A stretch of DNA of 64,000 bases from positions 1 to 64,000 of the forward strand of contig NZ_NSKB01000002.1 in the NCBI RefSeq assembly GCF_002286975.1, read 5' to 3'. A program made the translations under genes and the position numbers. Below the pieces are notes generated by a model. That model was not told the origin of the DNA. It was given only the letters and a program-made list of their open reading frames with translations, and did not search any database. Below, in pieces: positions 27,638-36,758 of this stretch (positions within the stretch are counted from its first letter, which is position 1; every line of letters starts with the position of its first letter). This DNA comes from Halomonas salipaludis (lineage in GTDB: Bacteria > Pseudomonadota > Gammaproteobacteria > Pseudomonadales > Halomonadaceae).

Positions 27638-27764
27638 TGCTCGGGACTGATCCGTGGGCAGGCCTACAAGGAGGCGCTGTAAACCATCCCTGGGCGCTAC
27701 CTGCGCCATCCATGGCGCAGAACCTCCTTTTCGACCTGCCCCCGGCGTCCCTCGTGCGTAGCAA
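27638..27764 (+). repeat. Intergenic quasi-palindromic element, copy B
   Basis: A complete copy upstream of pepN and downstream of the DUF454 gene. Stems: outer GGCAGGCC (27657-27664) with GACCTGCC (27733-27740), one mismatch; middle AAGGAGG (27668-27674) with CCTCCTT (27723-27729); inner CTGCGCC (27701-27707) with GGCGCAG (27714-27720) around ATCCAT. Differences from copies C and D fall on both sides of each stem so that most pairing is kept. Confidence 0.88.
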
Positions 27765-27824
27765 CGACAATAGCCCAACTGCCGTGACGACGCGCAAGGT
27801 AAAACAGTTGATGTATTGGCAAGC

Positions 27825-28250
27825 CTATGGCGAGAGGTGCCCCGGCGCCGGGCGGGTCACTATCCACAGCGCCAGCAGACCAAGCCCGGCGACCAGCGCC
27901 AGCTTGACGATCGGGCTGGGCACCGTCAGCAGCAGTACTACGACCGAGAACGCCAGCATCACCACGGCAATGCCCTTGGCACGCCGCGGAATCGCCCGCT
28001 CGCTCTCCCAGGCCACCACCGAGGGGCCGAAGCGCGGGTGCTCGCGGATCCACTGGGCAAAACGCGGCGAGCCGCGCGAGGCAGCCCATACCGCCAGCAG
28101 CATGAAACAGGTGGTCGGCATCAGCGGCACGAACACGCCAATCACGCCCAGCGCGAAGCTGCACCAGGCAAGCACCAGATACAGCGCATTGCGCAGAGTG
28201 CGCAGCCCTCCGGCGGGGGCGTCCATGCTTGTCGGCAGTGTCACTCGCAT
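27825..28250 (-). CDS. DUF454 (YbaN-like) inner membrane protein
   Basis: 141 residues. The family hallmark GVIGVFVPLMPTTCFMLLAVWAASRGSPRFAQWIREH lies at about 38-75, followed by RFGPSVVAWESERAIPRRAKGIAV and two C-terminal membrane segments (about 93-112, 116-133). Function of the family is unknown. The start is notable. Its ATG and the ribosome site GAGGAGG (8 nt upstream) lie in a half copy of the palindromic element. A second in-frame ATG eight codons later (MDAPAGG) lacks such a site. Confidence 0.88.
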   Translation of the reverse strand: MRVTLPTSMDAPAGGLRTLRNALYLVLAWCSFALGVIGVFVPLMPTTCFMLLAVWAASRGSPRFAQWIREHPRFGPSVVAWESERAIPRRAKGIAVVMLAFSVVVLLLTVPSPIVKLALVAGLGLLALWIVTRPAPGHLSP

Positions 28251-28310
28251 GGCGCAAACCTCCTCTTCGGCCTGTCCCCGGCGTCCTTGGCTTAGAGGCA
28301 GTTGCGATCA
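28248..28310 (+). repeat. Half copy E of the palindromic element at the DUF454 start
   Basis: Only the right half is present, from the central CATGG through CCTCCTC, GGCCTGTC and CCCCGGCGTCC to about 28310. The break coincides with the ATG of the DUF454 gene. On the minus strand this half supplies GAGGAGG 8 nt before that ATG. Confidence 0.8.
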
Positions 28311-28388
28311 CCCTGCTTCCGCCGGGCAGCGCTCGGGCCACAGTCTTGTAACTGCTATCATTGAAGCGCGAACGTCGAGCAGTTTGAA

Positions 28389-28410
28389 ATGCCTAGTCCC
28401 TATCAGGCAT
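28389..28410. promoter_or_regulatory. Inverted repeat upstream of the metal transporter operon
   Basis: ATGCCT and AGGCAT are separated by 10 bp, about 100 bp before the transporter start. It may be an operator, but it does not match the E. coli MntR, Fur or Zur patterns I know. CTAG flanks it at 28393 and 28411. No clear -35/-10 pair is visible around it. Confidence 0.35.
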
Positions 28411-28506
28411 CTAGCCTGGTTCAATTAGCATCTCTTCGAAAAAAGTGTAGCGTAAGTTCGGCTTGAACAGGCGGTCGTCGAACAGCAGTAGATATAAGGA
28501 TTCCGG

Positions 28507-29486
28507 ATGCGTGCCAAGACACGGTTGTTTTTCACCACTCTGCTGGCGAGCCTGATGGCGCTACCGGCGGCCGCCGAGGAGGACGCCCGCCCCAATGTGG
28601 TTGCCACCACCGGCATGATCGCCGATAGCGTACGCCAGGTGGCCGGCGAGCACGTCGAGGTTCGCGGCCTGATGGGGCCGGGTGTCGACCCGCACCTCTA
28701 TCGCCAGACGCGCAGTGATATCTCGGCCATGACCCGTGCCGACGCGGTGTTCTGGAACGGCCTCTATCTCGAAGCCCAGCTCGATGACTTTCTCGCCCGC
28801 CTGGCCTCGCGCAAGCCGGTGGTCGCGGTCGCCGAGGCGGTGCCTGCCGAGCAGCGTCGTGCCGATGACGAGAGCCCCGATCAGCCCGACCCGCATGTGT
28901 GGATGGACCCCAATCGCTGGCAGCACGCGGTGGACGCCATCGAGGTCGCCCTCAGCGAACTGGCCCCCGAGCATGCCGACGACTTCGCCGCCAACGCCGA
29001 CGCCTTCAAGCAGGAGCTAAGCGCCCTCGACGACTACGCTCGCGAAATACTCGCCAGCGTGCCCGAGGACTCGCGGGTACTGGTCACCGCCCACGACGCC
29101 TTCGGTTACTTCGGCGACGCCTACGACTTCGAGGTGCTGGGTATCCAGGGCTTCTCCACCGAGAGCGAGGCCGGCTTGTCGCGTATCGAGGAGCTGGTCG
29201 CGATGCTGGTCGAGCGCCGCATCGGCGCCATCTTCGTCGAGTCCTCGGTTTCCGAGCGCAACGTCCGCGCCCTGGTCGAAGGCGCTGCCGCGCAGGATCA
29301 CCAGGTACGTATCGGCGGCGAGCTCTACTCCGACGCCATGGGCCCGCCCGGCAGCTACGAAGGCAGCTACCTGGGCATGCTCGATCACAACATGACCGTG
29401 ATCGCCCGCGCCCTGGGCGGCGAGGCCCCCGCCGCCGGCCGACTCGGCAGACTCGCTCAGGCCAACGCAGAAAACGAGGACGACAA

Positions 29487-29490
<4 letters not shown>
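28507..29490 (+). CDS. Manganese/zinc-type ABC transporter substrate-binding lipoprotein-like protein (cluster A-I)
   Basis: 327 residues. A signal peptide (to about residue 23, ALPAAA-EE; no lipobox Cys) precedes a TroA/MntC/ZnuA fold. Metal ligands are suggested by GPGVDPHLYRQ (His about 67), DPHVWMDPNRW (His about 131) and the late Glu/Asp region FVESSVSERN and GSYLGMLDHN. The lack of a His-rich loop argues for Mn or Fe rather than ZnuA-type zinc uptake. AAGGA lies 6 nt upstream. It starts a tightly packed operon with ATPase and two permeases. Confidence 0.88.
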
Positions 29491-30284
<794 letters not shown>

Positions 30285-30287
30285 CCC

Positions 30288-31514
30288 ATGCTGACCACCT
30301 GGCTCGAACCCTGGGGACGCGCGCTGCTCTTCGGCGCCGGCTACAACACCAGCCTGGTAACGCTGGGCGCCATGATCCTCGGCGCCAGCGCCGGCATGAT
30401 CGGCAGCTTCATCCTGCTGCGCAAGCGCTCGCTGGTCAGCGACGCGGTCAGCCACGCCACCCTGCCCGGCCTGACCCTGGCCTTCATCCTGATGGCCACG
30501 CTGTGGGGCGACGGCCGCTGGTTGCCGGGGCTGCTGATCGGCGCCGCGGCCAGTGCCGCCTTCGGCCTATGGGCGGTGCAGACCATTCGCGACCGCACCC
30601 GGCTCGGCGAGGACGCTGCCATCGGCGCCATTCTCTCGACGCTGTTCGGCTTCGGCGTGGTACTGATCACCGCCATTCAGTCGATGAACGTCGGCGGCCA
30701 GGCCGGCCTGACCGGCTACCTGGTCGGCGCCACCGCCGGCATGCTGGCCTCGGAAGCCACCCTGATCACCGCCTGCGCGCTGCTGCTGCTGGTCGCGGTG
30801 TTCGTCATGCGCCGCGCCTTCCTGCTGGTGTGCTTCGACGCCGACTACGCCACCACCCGCGGCCTCAACGCCCGGCACATCGATCTCATCATGCTGATGC
30901 TGCTGCTGGCGGTAGTGGTCATCGGCCTCAAGGTCACCGGCTTGATTCTGATCGTCGCGCTGACCATCATTCCCCCGGTGACCGGCCGCTTCTGGACCGA
31001 TCGACCGCTGCGCATGGTGGCCATCGCCGCACTGTGCGGCGCCCTGGCCGGCTATCTCGGCGTGACCCTGTCGAGCGTGCGCAGCGGGCTGCCCACCGGG
31101 CCGCTGATCGTGCTGGCTGCCTTCCTGCTGTTCGCCGTGTCGCTGCTGTTCTCGCCGCGCCGCGGCATCGTTGCCACCCTGGCCGCCCACCAACGCTTCA
31201 AACGGCGCGTGCACCTGCGCCAGGGGCTGCTGGCGCTGGCCCGCGACGACGCCATCTACGACGACCTGACGCTGCGCGTGCTGCGCCGCCGCGGCTATAT
31301 CCGTCGCGACGGCGTGGCCACGCCGCTCGGCGCGAGCGCGGCCCGCGATGCCGAGCACGAGGAGCGGCTGTGGGCGCTATATCGCAACCGCTATCCGGAT
31401 GAAGCCGCCCAGCTCGACCACCAGGGGCTGGTGCCGATCAACAGCGCCCTGCCGCCGGACACGGTGATCACCCTGGAAAGCGACCTGCAGCGCATCCCTG
31501 GGAGCGTGCAATGA
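30288..31514 (+). CDS. Manganese/zinc-type ABC permease with C-terminal DtxR-like extension
   Basis: 408 residues. The first 285 are a standard ABC-3 permease with about eight membrane segments (SFILLRKRSLVSDAVSHATLPG near 45, LLAVVVIGLKVTGLILIVALTIIPP near 205). About 120 soluble residues follow. They include LTLRVLRRRGYIRRDG, then A-x3-EERLWALYRNRYP and LPPDTVITLESDL, which resemble the winged-helix and dimerisation parts of DtxR/MntR metal regulators. Similar fusions occur in Mn transporters such as B. subtilis MntC. It begins 3 bp after the ATPase gene and overlaps the second permease by 4 bp. Confidence 0.9.
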   Translation: MLTTWLEPWGRALLFGAGYNTSLVTLGAMILGASAGMIGSFILLRKRSLVSDAVSHATLPGLTLAFILMATLWGDGRWLPGLLIGAAASAAFGLWAVQTIRDRTRLGEDAAIGAILSTLFGFGVVLITAIQSMNVGGQAGLTGYLVGATAGMLASEATLITACALLLLVAVFVMRRAFLLVCFDADYATTRGLNARHIDLIMLMLLLAVVVIGLKVTGLILIVALTIIPPVTGRFWTDRPLRMVAIAALCGALAGYLGVTLSSVRSGLPTGPLIVLAAFLLFAVSLLFSPRRGIVATLAAHQRFKRRVHLRQGLLALARDDAIYDDLTLRVLRRRGYIRRDGVATPLGASAARDAEHEERLWALYRNRYPDEAAQLDHQGLVPINSALPPDTVITLESDLQRIPGSVQ

Positions 31515-32431
31515 GCGATTTCGTGATGCTCAGCCTGGTGCCGATGACCATCGCCGCCATCACCTGTCTGAGCTGTGCGCTGCTCGGCAACTTCCTGGTG
31601 CTGCGTCGCCAGAGCCTGATCGGCGACGCCATCAGCCACGTGGCGCTGCCCGGCATCGTCGCCAGCTTCCTGATCACCGGCACCCTGGCCGCCTCGGCGA
31701 TGATGATCGGTGCCGGGGTCGCGGCGCTGATCACAGTGGTGATGATCGAACTGATCAAGCGGCTTGGTCAGGTCGAGGCCAGCGCGGCGATGGGCGTGGC
31801 GTTCACCGCAATCTTCGCCCTCGGCGTACTGATGCTCGAGTGGCACGGCGCCAGCGGCGTGCACCTCGACGTCGAGCACGCCCTGTACGGCAACCTCGAG
31901 AGCCTGATCTGGTTCGAGGGCCTCGGCTGGCATTCGCTGTTCGACCGCCAGGCACTGGCCGACCTGCCCCCGCAGCTGGCGCGGGTCAGCTGGGTGGCGC
32001 TGCTAGTAGTAGTATTCCTGGTGGTGTTCCGCCGTGCGCTGGTAATCGGCAGCTTCGACGCCGAGTTCGCCACCAGCATCAAGGCGCGCCCTGCCGTCGT
32101 CGACCTGCTGCTGGTAGTGATGGTGGCCATCACCGCGATTGCCGCCTTCGAGGCCGCCGGCTCGATCATCGTCATCGCCATGTTCATCTGCCCCGCCGCC
32201 AGCGCCCGACTGTTGACCAACCACCTCGGCCAGCAGATCGCCTGGAGCCAGGTCCTGGCACTCATCTCGGCGCTGCTCGGCTATGTGCTGGCCGGCTACG
32301 GCCCCGGCTGGTTCGGCCTCGACATGTCGCTGAGCGCCGCAGGCATGATCGCGACGCTATCGGGACTGATCCTGCTGCTGGCCTGCCTGTTCGGCCCCTA
32401 TCGCCAGCGCGACGGCGCCGCCCGCGCCTGA
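31511..32431 (+). CDS. Manganese/zinc-type ABC permease, second subunit
   Basis: 306 residues, ABC-3 family, with about eight membrane segments. Conserved stretches are LLGNFLVLRRQSLIGDAISHVALPGIV near residue 25-50 and TAIAAFEAAGSIIVIAMFICPAASARLLT near 205-235. Two distinct permeases with one ATPase and one binding protein match TroABCD/MntABCD/SitABCD manganese systems rather than ZnuABC, which has one permease. ATG 31511 overlaps the previous stop (ATGA). Confidence 0.92.
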   Translation: MSDFVMLSLVPMTIAAITCLSCALLGNFLVLRRQSLIGDAISHVALPGIVASFLITGTLAASAMMIGAGVAALITVVMIELIKRLGQVEASAAMGVAFTAIFALGVLMLEWHGASGVHLDVEHALYGNLESLIWFEGLGWHSLFDRQALADLPPQLARVSWVALLVVVFLVVFRRALVIGSFDAEFATSIKARPAVVDLLLVVMVAITAIAAFEAAGSIIVIAMFICPAASARLLTNHLGQQIAWSQVLALISALLGYVLAGYGPGWFGLDMSLSAAGMIATLSGLILLLACLFGPYRQRDGAARA

Positions 32432-32471
32432 GCCAACCCCGAGCCTGGCCATCGATACCCAGCATTGCCGG

Positions 32472-32494
32472 ATGGCGAATGGTGCATTCGCCAT
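32472..32494. other. Short perfect hairpin after the metal transporter operon
   Basis: ATGGCGAATG and CATTCGCCAT form a 10-bp stem around GTG, with a further CCGG/CCGG pair outside. There is no T run, so it is not a classical terminator; it may protect the 3' end or be a REP-like unit. Confidence 0.5.
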
Positions 32495-32564
32495 TCACCG
32501 GCTGTCGCGGCGCCACCGTCAGCGTAGTCTGGGTGTAGATTCCTCTAACGCCTTGGAGGCTAGG

Positions 32565-33365
32565 ATGCAACCGTCACTGTTTATCTCTCATGGCTCTCCC
32601 GCGTTGGTCATCACCGACCACCCGGCGCGGGACTTCCTCGTCGCGCTCGGCCAGCGGCTGCCGCGTCCGCAGGGCGCGCTGGTGATCTCGGCCCACTTCG
32701 AGACGCCCGGGGTGACCCTCGGCAGCGCCATGGCACCGGCCACCCTGCACGACTTCTACGGCTTTCCCGACTCGCTCTATCAGCTGCGCTACCCGGCCCC
32801 GGGCATGCCCGACACCGCCCGGCAGCTGGCAGACACCCTGCAGGGCCACGGCATCGCGGCTAGCCTCGACCCCGAGCGGCCCCTCGACCACGGCATCTGG
32901 TCGCCGCTGTCGCTGGTCTGGCCCAAGGCCGAGGTGCCACTGCTGCCGGTCAGCGTGCCCATGGCAATGACCGCGCAGCAGCAGCTCGAGGTCGCACGCC
33001 GGCTCGGCGAGTTCGCGGATGCCCATGGGCTATGGCTGATCGGCTCCGGTGCGGCCACCCACAACCTCGGCGACCGCCGGGCGGAAGGCTCGCCGCCGGA
33101 CGCCTGGGCGCTGGCCTTCCACGACTGGGCCTGCGAGGTGGCCGAGCGCGGCGACCTGGCGGCCCTCGCCGACTGGCAGCGTCAGGCGCCACAAGCCCGG
33201 CATGCCCACCCCACCCCCGAGCACTTCCTGCCGCTGCTGATGGTGGTCGGCGCCATGCAGGGCGAGCCGCTGCGCGCGCTGCACCAGAGCTTCAGCTTCG
33301 GCAACCTCAGCATGCTGACCCTGGCCAGTCAGGCACTGGCAGATCAGTGGTCGGCTAGCGCCTGA
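32565..33365 (+). CDS. ygiD: Class III extradiol ring-cleavage dioxygenase, YgiD (4,5-DOPA dioxygenase) type
   Basis: 266 residues of the LigB-like family. N-terminal PSLFISHGSPALVITDHPARDFL carries the first metal His (about 9), then GALVISAHFETPGVTLGSA (His about 47) and ERPLDHGIWSPLSLVWPKAEVPLLPVSVP (His about 108). The late His is in AHPTPEHFLPLLMVVGA. E. coli YgiD cleaves L-DOPA at the 4,5 position; here the substrate is unproven. ATG 32565 has GGAGG 5 nt upstream. It is monocistronic and ends near the convergent Hsp20 gene. Confidence 0.92.
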   Translation: MQPSLFISHGSPALVITDHPARDFLVALGQRLPRPQGALVISAHFETPGVTLGSAMAPATLHDFYGFPDSLYQLRYPAPGMPDTARQLADTLQGHGIAASLDPERPLDHGIWSPLSLVWPKAEVPLLPVSVPMAMTAQQQLEVARRLGEFADAHGLWLIGSGAATHNLGDRRAEGSPPDAWALAFHDWACEVAERGDLAALADWQRQAPQARHAHPTPEHFLPLLMVVGAMQGEPLRALHQSFSFGNLSMLTLASQALADQWSASA

Positions 33366-33378
33366 GTGGTAAAAAAAA

Positions 33379-33398
33379 AGCTCGCCAGCCGGCGAGCT
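33379..33398 (-). terminator. Intrinsic terminator of the Hsp20 gene
   Basis: AGCTCGCC / GGCGAGCT stem with a 4-nt loop, followed on the minus strand by nine T. It lies 22 bp after the Hsp20 stop and 14 bp after the convergent dioxygenase stop. Confidence 0.9.
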
Positions 33399-33419
33399 CC
33401 ATGACGTCATCAACCGCGC

Positions 33420-33953
33420 TCACTGAATGGGGATTTCACGGCGGGCCACCTTGGCTTGCTCACTGCGTGGCACCCGAACCGTCAACACCCCATTGTTGAA
33501 AGAGGCCTTGATCTCCTCGTCCTTGGCATCCGAGGGCAGGTCCAGCACGCGACGGAACCGGCCGTAGGAGCGCTCGATACGATGGAGCTGGTTGTCTTCG
33601 GTGCGGCTCTCCTGGCGCTTCTCGCCTTCGATGACCAGGCGGTGGTCGTCCAGGGACAGGGAGATATCCTTCTCCTCTACCCCCGGCACCTCGACGCTGA
33701 TCACATACTCGCTGGCACGCTCGGCAATATCGAGCTGCGGCTGCAGCAGGCCGGGCATGCCACCCAGGCGACTTTCCAGGGACGGCATACCGAACTGTCG
33801 CATGACGCCATCCATCCAGCGATCCAGCTCCTGGTGCATACCGAGCAAGGGAGTGATTTCACCGCGCCGAGGCTCCACTGCGGACGGCGCAGCCGGTGCA
33901 TCGGCGTTCTCGCTCTTGAACCAGTTCCAGGGAGAGAGTTTCTGCAGGTTCAT
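33420..33953 (-). CDS. Hsp20 small heat-shock protein
   Basis: 177 residues. A variable N-terminus (MNLQKLSPWNWFKSEN) leads into an alpha-crystallin domain (about 65-165). The domain shows LDIAERASEYVISVEVPGVEEKDISLSL, DHRLVIEGEKRQE and the conserved GVLTVRVPR near the C-terminus, then an I-P-I tail (REIPIQ). It holds unfolded proteins during stress. ATG 33953 was chosen because AGGAGG lies 7 nt upstream; the open frame to 33992 lacks one. A weak sigma-32-like promoter lies upstream. Confidence 0.95.
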   Translation of the reverse strand: MNLQKLSPWNWFKSENADAPAAPSAVEPRRGEITPLLGMHQELDRWMDGVMRQFGMPSLESRLGGMPGLLQPQLDIAERASEYVISVEVPGVEEKDISLSLDDHRLVIEGEKRQESRTEDNQLHRIERSYGRFRRVLDLPSDAKDEEIKASFNNGVLTVRVPRSEQAKVARREIPIQ

Positions 33954-34039
33954 ACGCCACCTCCTGTTCGATCTTTCCAACATGTGACGCAAATCGGAAT
34001 ATTCAGCGCCGTCGGGTTGCCCCTTGGCACAACAAGATT

Positions 34040-34064
34040 TGATGGCGGACGAGAAGATTTCAAG
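34040..34064 (-). promoter_or_regulatory. Possible sigma-32 promoter of the Hsp20 gene
   Basis: On the minus strand CTTGAA (34059-34064) is followed after 11 bp by CGCCATCA (34040-34047), against consensus CCCCATnT. The -35 is perfect, the -10 has two differences, and the spacer is shorter than usual, so the assignment is tentative. Confidence 0.45.
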
Positions 34065-34144
34065 TCCCTCTAACCCATTACCTGATCTGCATCAAGCGGC
34101 ATGCAGCAGGCCGTCGAGCGGATGGTATCGGCATAGTGAAAAAA

Positions 34145-34164
34145 GGCGGCCCAAGCGGGCCGCC
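34145..34164 (-). terminator. Intrinsic terminator of the acyl-CoA dehydrogenase gene
   Basis: GGCGGCCC / GGGCCGCC stem with a 4-nt loop, followed on the minus strand by six T, 52 bp after the dehydrogenase stop. Confidence 0.9.
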
Positions 34165-34215
34165 TCAAGCGGTTCAGTCAGAGCGCCTGACCGAGAGAGA
34201 CAATCGCGAAGCAGG

Positions 34216-36021
34216 TTATATCTCGAAGCCCAGGCCGAAGTCGTCGGCGGAGATCGCCATCAGCGAGCCGGCGCCGGCCTGCACCATGGCGGCATGGGCG
34301 CGGGTGCGCGGCAGCAGCCGCTGGTAGTAGAAGCGCGCGGTATCGAGTTTAGCCTGGTAGAAAGCATGCTCGTCACCCTCCAGCGCGGCACTGGCGTGCT
34401 TGGCGGCGCGGGCGAACAGGTAGGCCAGGGTCACATAGCCCGAGTACATCAGGTAGTCGACGCTGGCCGCGCCGACTTCCTCGCGGTCCTGCATCGCCTT
34501 CATGCCCACGCCCATGGTCAGCTCGCCCCACTCGGCGTTGAGCTTGGCCAGCGGCTTGATGAATTCGGCCAGCACCGGGTTATCGGCCTCGGCCTGGCAG
34601 AACTTGTGGATCTCCTTGGTGAACACCTTAAGCGTCTCGCCCTGGCTCATCAGCACCTTGCGGCCCAGCAGGTCGAGGGCCTGGATGCCGGTGGTGCCCT
34701 CGTAGAGGCGGGTGATACGCGCATCGCGCACCAGTTGCTCCATGCCCCACTCCTGAATAAAGCCGTGCCCCCCAAAGACTTGTACACCTTCATTCGTCGC
34801 CTCGAAGCCGACCTCGGTGAGGAACGCCTTGACGATCGGCGTCAGCAGGCCCAGCAAGGTCTCGGCGCGCTCGCGTTCGGCGGCGTCCTGGCCGTGCTCG
34901 ACAACGTCGACCATCTGCGCGGTGTATAGCACCAGCATCCGGCCGCCCTCGGCGAAGGCCTTCTGGGTCAGCAGCATACGCCGCACGTCGGGGTGGACGA
35001 TGATCGGATCGGCGGCCTTTTCCGGCGCCTTGGGGCCGGACAGCGCACGCATCTGCAGGCGGTCCCGAGCATAGCCAAGCGAGTTCTGGAAGCTCGCCTC
35101 GGTCAGGCCCAGGCCCTGGATGCCGACCCCGATACGCGCCACGTTCATCATCGTGAACATGCAGGCCAGGCCCTTGTTGGGCGCGCCGACCAGGTAGCCC
35201 TTAGCGGCGTCGAAGTTCATCACGCAGGTGGCGTTGCCGTGGATGCCCATCTTGTGCTCCAGCGAGCCGCACACCACACCGTTGCGCTCACCGGGCTCGC
35301 CCGCCTCGTTGGGTAGATACTTCGGCACCACGAACAGCGAGATGCCCTTGGAGCCCTGCGGGGCATCGGGCAGCTTGGCCAGCACCAGGTGGACGATGTT
35401 CTCGGCCAGGTCGTGGTCGCCGGCGGAGATAAAGATCTTGGTGCCGGTGATTTCAAAGGCGCCATCGGCCGTCGGTACGGCACGGGTCTTGATCAGCCCC
35501 AGGTCGGTACCGCAGTGCGGCTCGGTGAGGCACATGGTGCCGGTCCACACGCCCTCGACCAGCTTGGTCAGGTAGGTGGCCTTCTGCGCATCGCTGCCGT
35601 GGTGGCGCAGCGCATCGGCGGCGCCGTGGGAGAGCCCCGGGTACATGCCCCAGGCCAGGTTGGTGGCGCAGATCATCTCGGACAGCACCATGCCCAGCGA
35701 GTGTGGCAACCCCTGGCCGCCGAACTCGGGCTCGGCGGAGAGGCTCGGCCAGCCGCCTTCGACGTACTGCTGGTAGGCCTGCTTGAAGCCCTTGGGCGCC
35801 TTGACGTCGCCGCCCTCCAGCAGGCAGCCCTCACGGTCGCCGCTCTGGTTGAGCGGCAGCAGCACCTCGCGGGAGAAACGTGCGCCCTCCTCGAGGATCG
35901 CCGCAACCACGTCCGGCGAGGCGTCGTCGCCTCCCGGCAGCGCAGCGTAGTGGCTGGGGAAGTCGAACATCTCGTCCATCACGAAGCGCAGGTCGCGCAG
36001 CGGGGCCTGATAGTCGGGCAT
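34216..36021 (-). CDS. Acyl-CoA dehydrogenase, large (about 600-residue) type
   Basis: 601 residues, longer than classical acyl-CoA dehydrogenases (about 380), in the group with an N-terminal helical leader and a C-terminal extra domain (DmdC/AidB-like). FAD-binding and active-site stretches are TGTMCLTEPHCGTDLGLIKTRA, FEITGTKIFISAGDHDLAENIVHLVLA and the C-terminal VQVFGGHGFIQEWGMEQLVRDARITRLYEGTTGIQALDLLGRK. It oxidises a CoA thioester at the alpha-beta bond, passing electrons to ETF. The chain type cannot be read. GAGGAG lies 8 nt before the ATG. Two PsrA-like boxes precede it, with a TetR gene behind. Confidence 0.93.
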   Translation of the reverse strand: MPDYQAPLRDLRFVMDEMFDFPSHYAALPGGDDASPDVVAAILEEGARFSREVLLPLNQSGDREGCLLEGGDVKAPKGFKQAYQQYVEGGWPSLSAEPEFGGQGLPHSLGMVLSEMICATNLAWGMYPGLSHGAADALRHHGSDAQKATYLTKLVEGVWTGTMCLTEPHCGTDLGLIKTRAVPTADGAFEITGTKIFISAGDHDLAENIVHLVLAKLPDAPQGSKGISLFVVPKYLPNEAGEPGERNGVVCGSLEHKMGIHGNATCVMNFDAAKGYLVGAPNKGLACMFTMMNVARIGVGIQGLGLTEASFQNSLGYARDRLQMRALSGPKAPEKAADPIIVHPDVRRMLLTQKAFAEGGRMLVLYTAQMVDVVEHGQDAAERERAETLLGLLTPIVKAFLTEVGFEATNEGVQVFGGHGFIQEWGMEQLVRDARITRLYEGTTGIQALDLLGRKVLMSQGETLKVFTKEIHKFCQAEADNPVLAEFIKPLAKLNAEWGELTMGVGMKAMQDREEVGAASVDYLMYSGYVTLAYLFARAAKHASAALEGDEHAFYQAKLDTARFYYQRLLPRTRAHAAMVQAGAGSLMAISADDFGLGFEI

Positions 36022-36064
36022 CTTGCAATCTCCTCACGTCGGGCGCAGAAAGCATCGGCGGCGC

Positions 36065-36122
36065 TTTCAAACATGTGTTTGAAATTAGCGTCCGAGCCAC
36101 TCGGAGTCAAGCGTTCGTTTGA
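36065..36122. promoter_or_regulatory. Two PsrA/TetR-like operators before the acyl-CoA dehydrogenase gene
   Basis: TTTCAAACATGTGTTTGAAA (36065-36084) is a perfect palindrome with 9-bp arms. It contains CAAAC-N4-GTTTG, the pattern reported for the Pseudomonas fatty-acid regulator PsrA. A second, weaker site CAAGC-N4-GTTTG lies at 36108-36121. A related box precedes fadD. The adjacent TetR protein or a PsrA homologue elsewhere could bind. Confidence 0.65.
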
Positions 36123-36169
36123 TGATTGACCTACCACCTTGGTGGTAGCCGGGACGCGCCCCGGCGGGG

Positions 36170-36748
36170 TCAGGAGGCGGGGCTCAGCACCATGTTGGCC
36201 AGCTCATCCGCCAGTTGGGCAGTGTTCATCGGCCCCTCGGGGTCGTACCAGCGCGCCGTCCAGTTGAGCGCGCCCAGGGCGAAGCGGGTGACGGTCGCCG
36301 GGTCGCCGTGTACCAGCCCCAGCTCGCGGGCTTCGACGATGACCTGATGCCATAGCGCTTCGTAGGCGTCACGCAGATGGGTCAGATGCTCGCGGTCCTC
36401 GTCGTTGAGGCGCCGCCACTCATAGAGCGCCACGCCGTGGGCATGGCGATCGTCGTGCAGGGTCTCGAGGTGAACCCGGGCCAGCGCCACCAGCCGCGCG
36501 CGGGGCGTCGGCACGGCCTCGGCCATGGCCCGGCGGGCGCTGACCAGGGCGTTGCGGGTACTCTCCTCGATCACCGCACAGAGAATCTCCTGCTTGTCGG
36601 CGAAGTGGTGGAACAGGCTGCCCGACTTGATGCCCATCTCCTCGGCCAGCATGCGCACCGTGGTGCGGTCGAAGCCTTGCTGCATGAACAGCCGCGCGGC
36701 GATTTGGGTCAGCTGCTGGCGGCGGGGCGAGTCGGTCGCTACATTCAT
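36170..36748 (-). CDS. TetR-family transcriptional regulator
   Basis: 192 residues. The N-terminal helix-turn-helix is RQQLTQIAARLFMQQGFDRTTVRMLAEEMGIKSGSLFHHFADKQEILCAVIEES (about 9-62). The C-terminal part (about 65-190) is a helical ligand domain ending ALGALNWTARWYDPEGPMNTAQLADELANMVL, as in TetR regulators of acyl-CoA metabolism such as KstR2-type proteins. It lies 148 bp upstream of the acyl-CoA dehydrogenase gene on the same strand, with the palindrome between them. A 271-bp MITE-like element lies only 10 bp before its ATG, so its natural promoter may have been displaced. The ribosome site is poor. Confidence 0.88.
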   Translation of the reverse strand: MNVATDSPRRQQLTQIAARLFMQQGFDRTTVRMLAEEMGIKSGSLFHHFADKQEILCAVIEESTRNALVSARRAMAEAVPTPRARLVALARVHLETLHDDRHAHGVALYEWRRLNDEDREHLTHLRDAYEALWHQVIVEARELGLVHGDPATVTRFALGALNWTARWYDPEGPMNTAQLADELANMVLSPAS

Positions 36749-36758
36749 CGCATTTACA

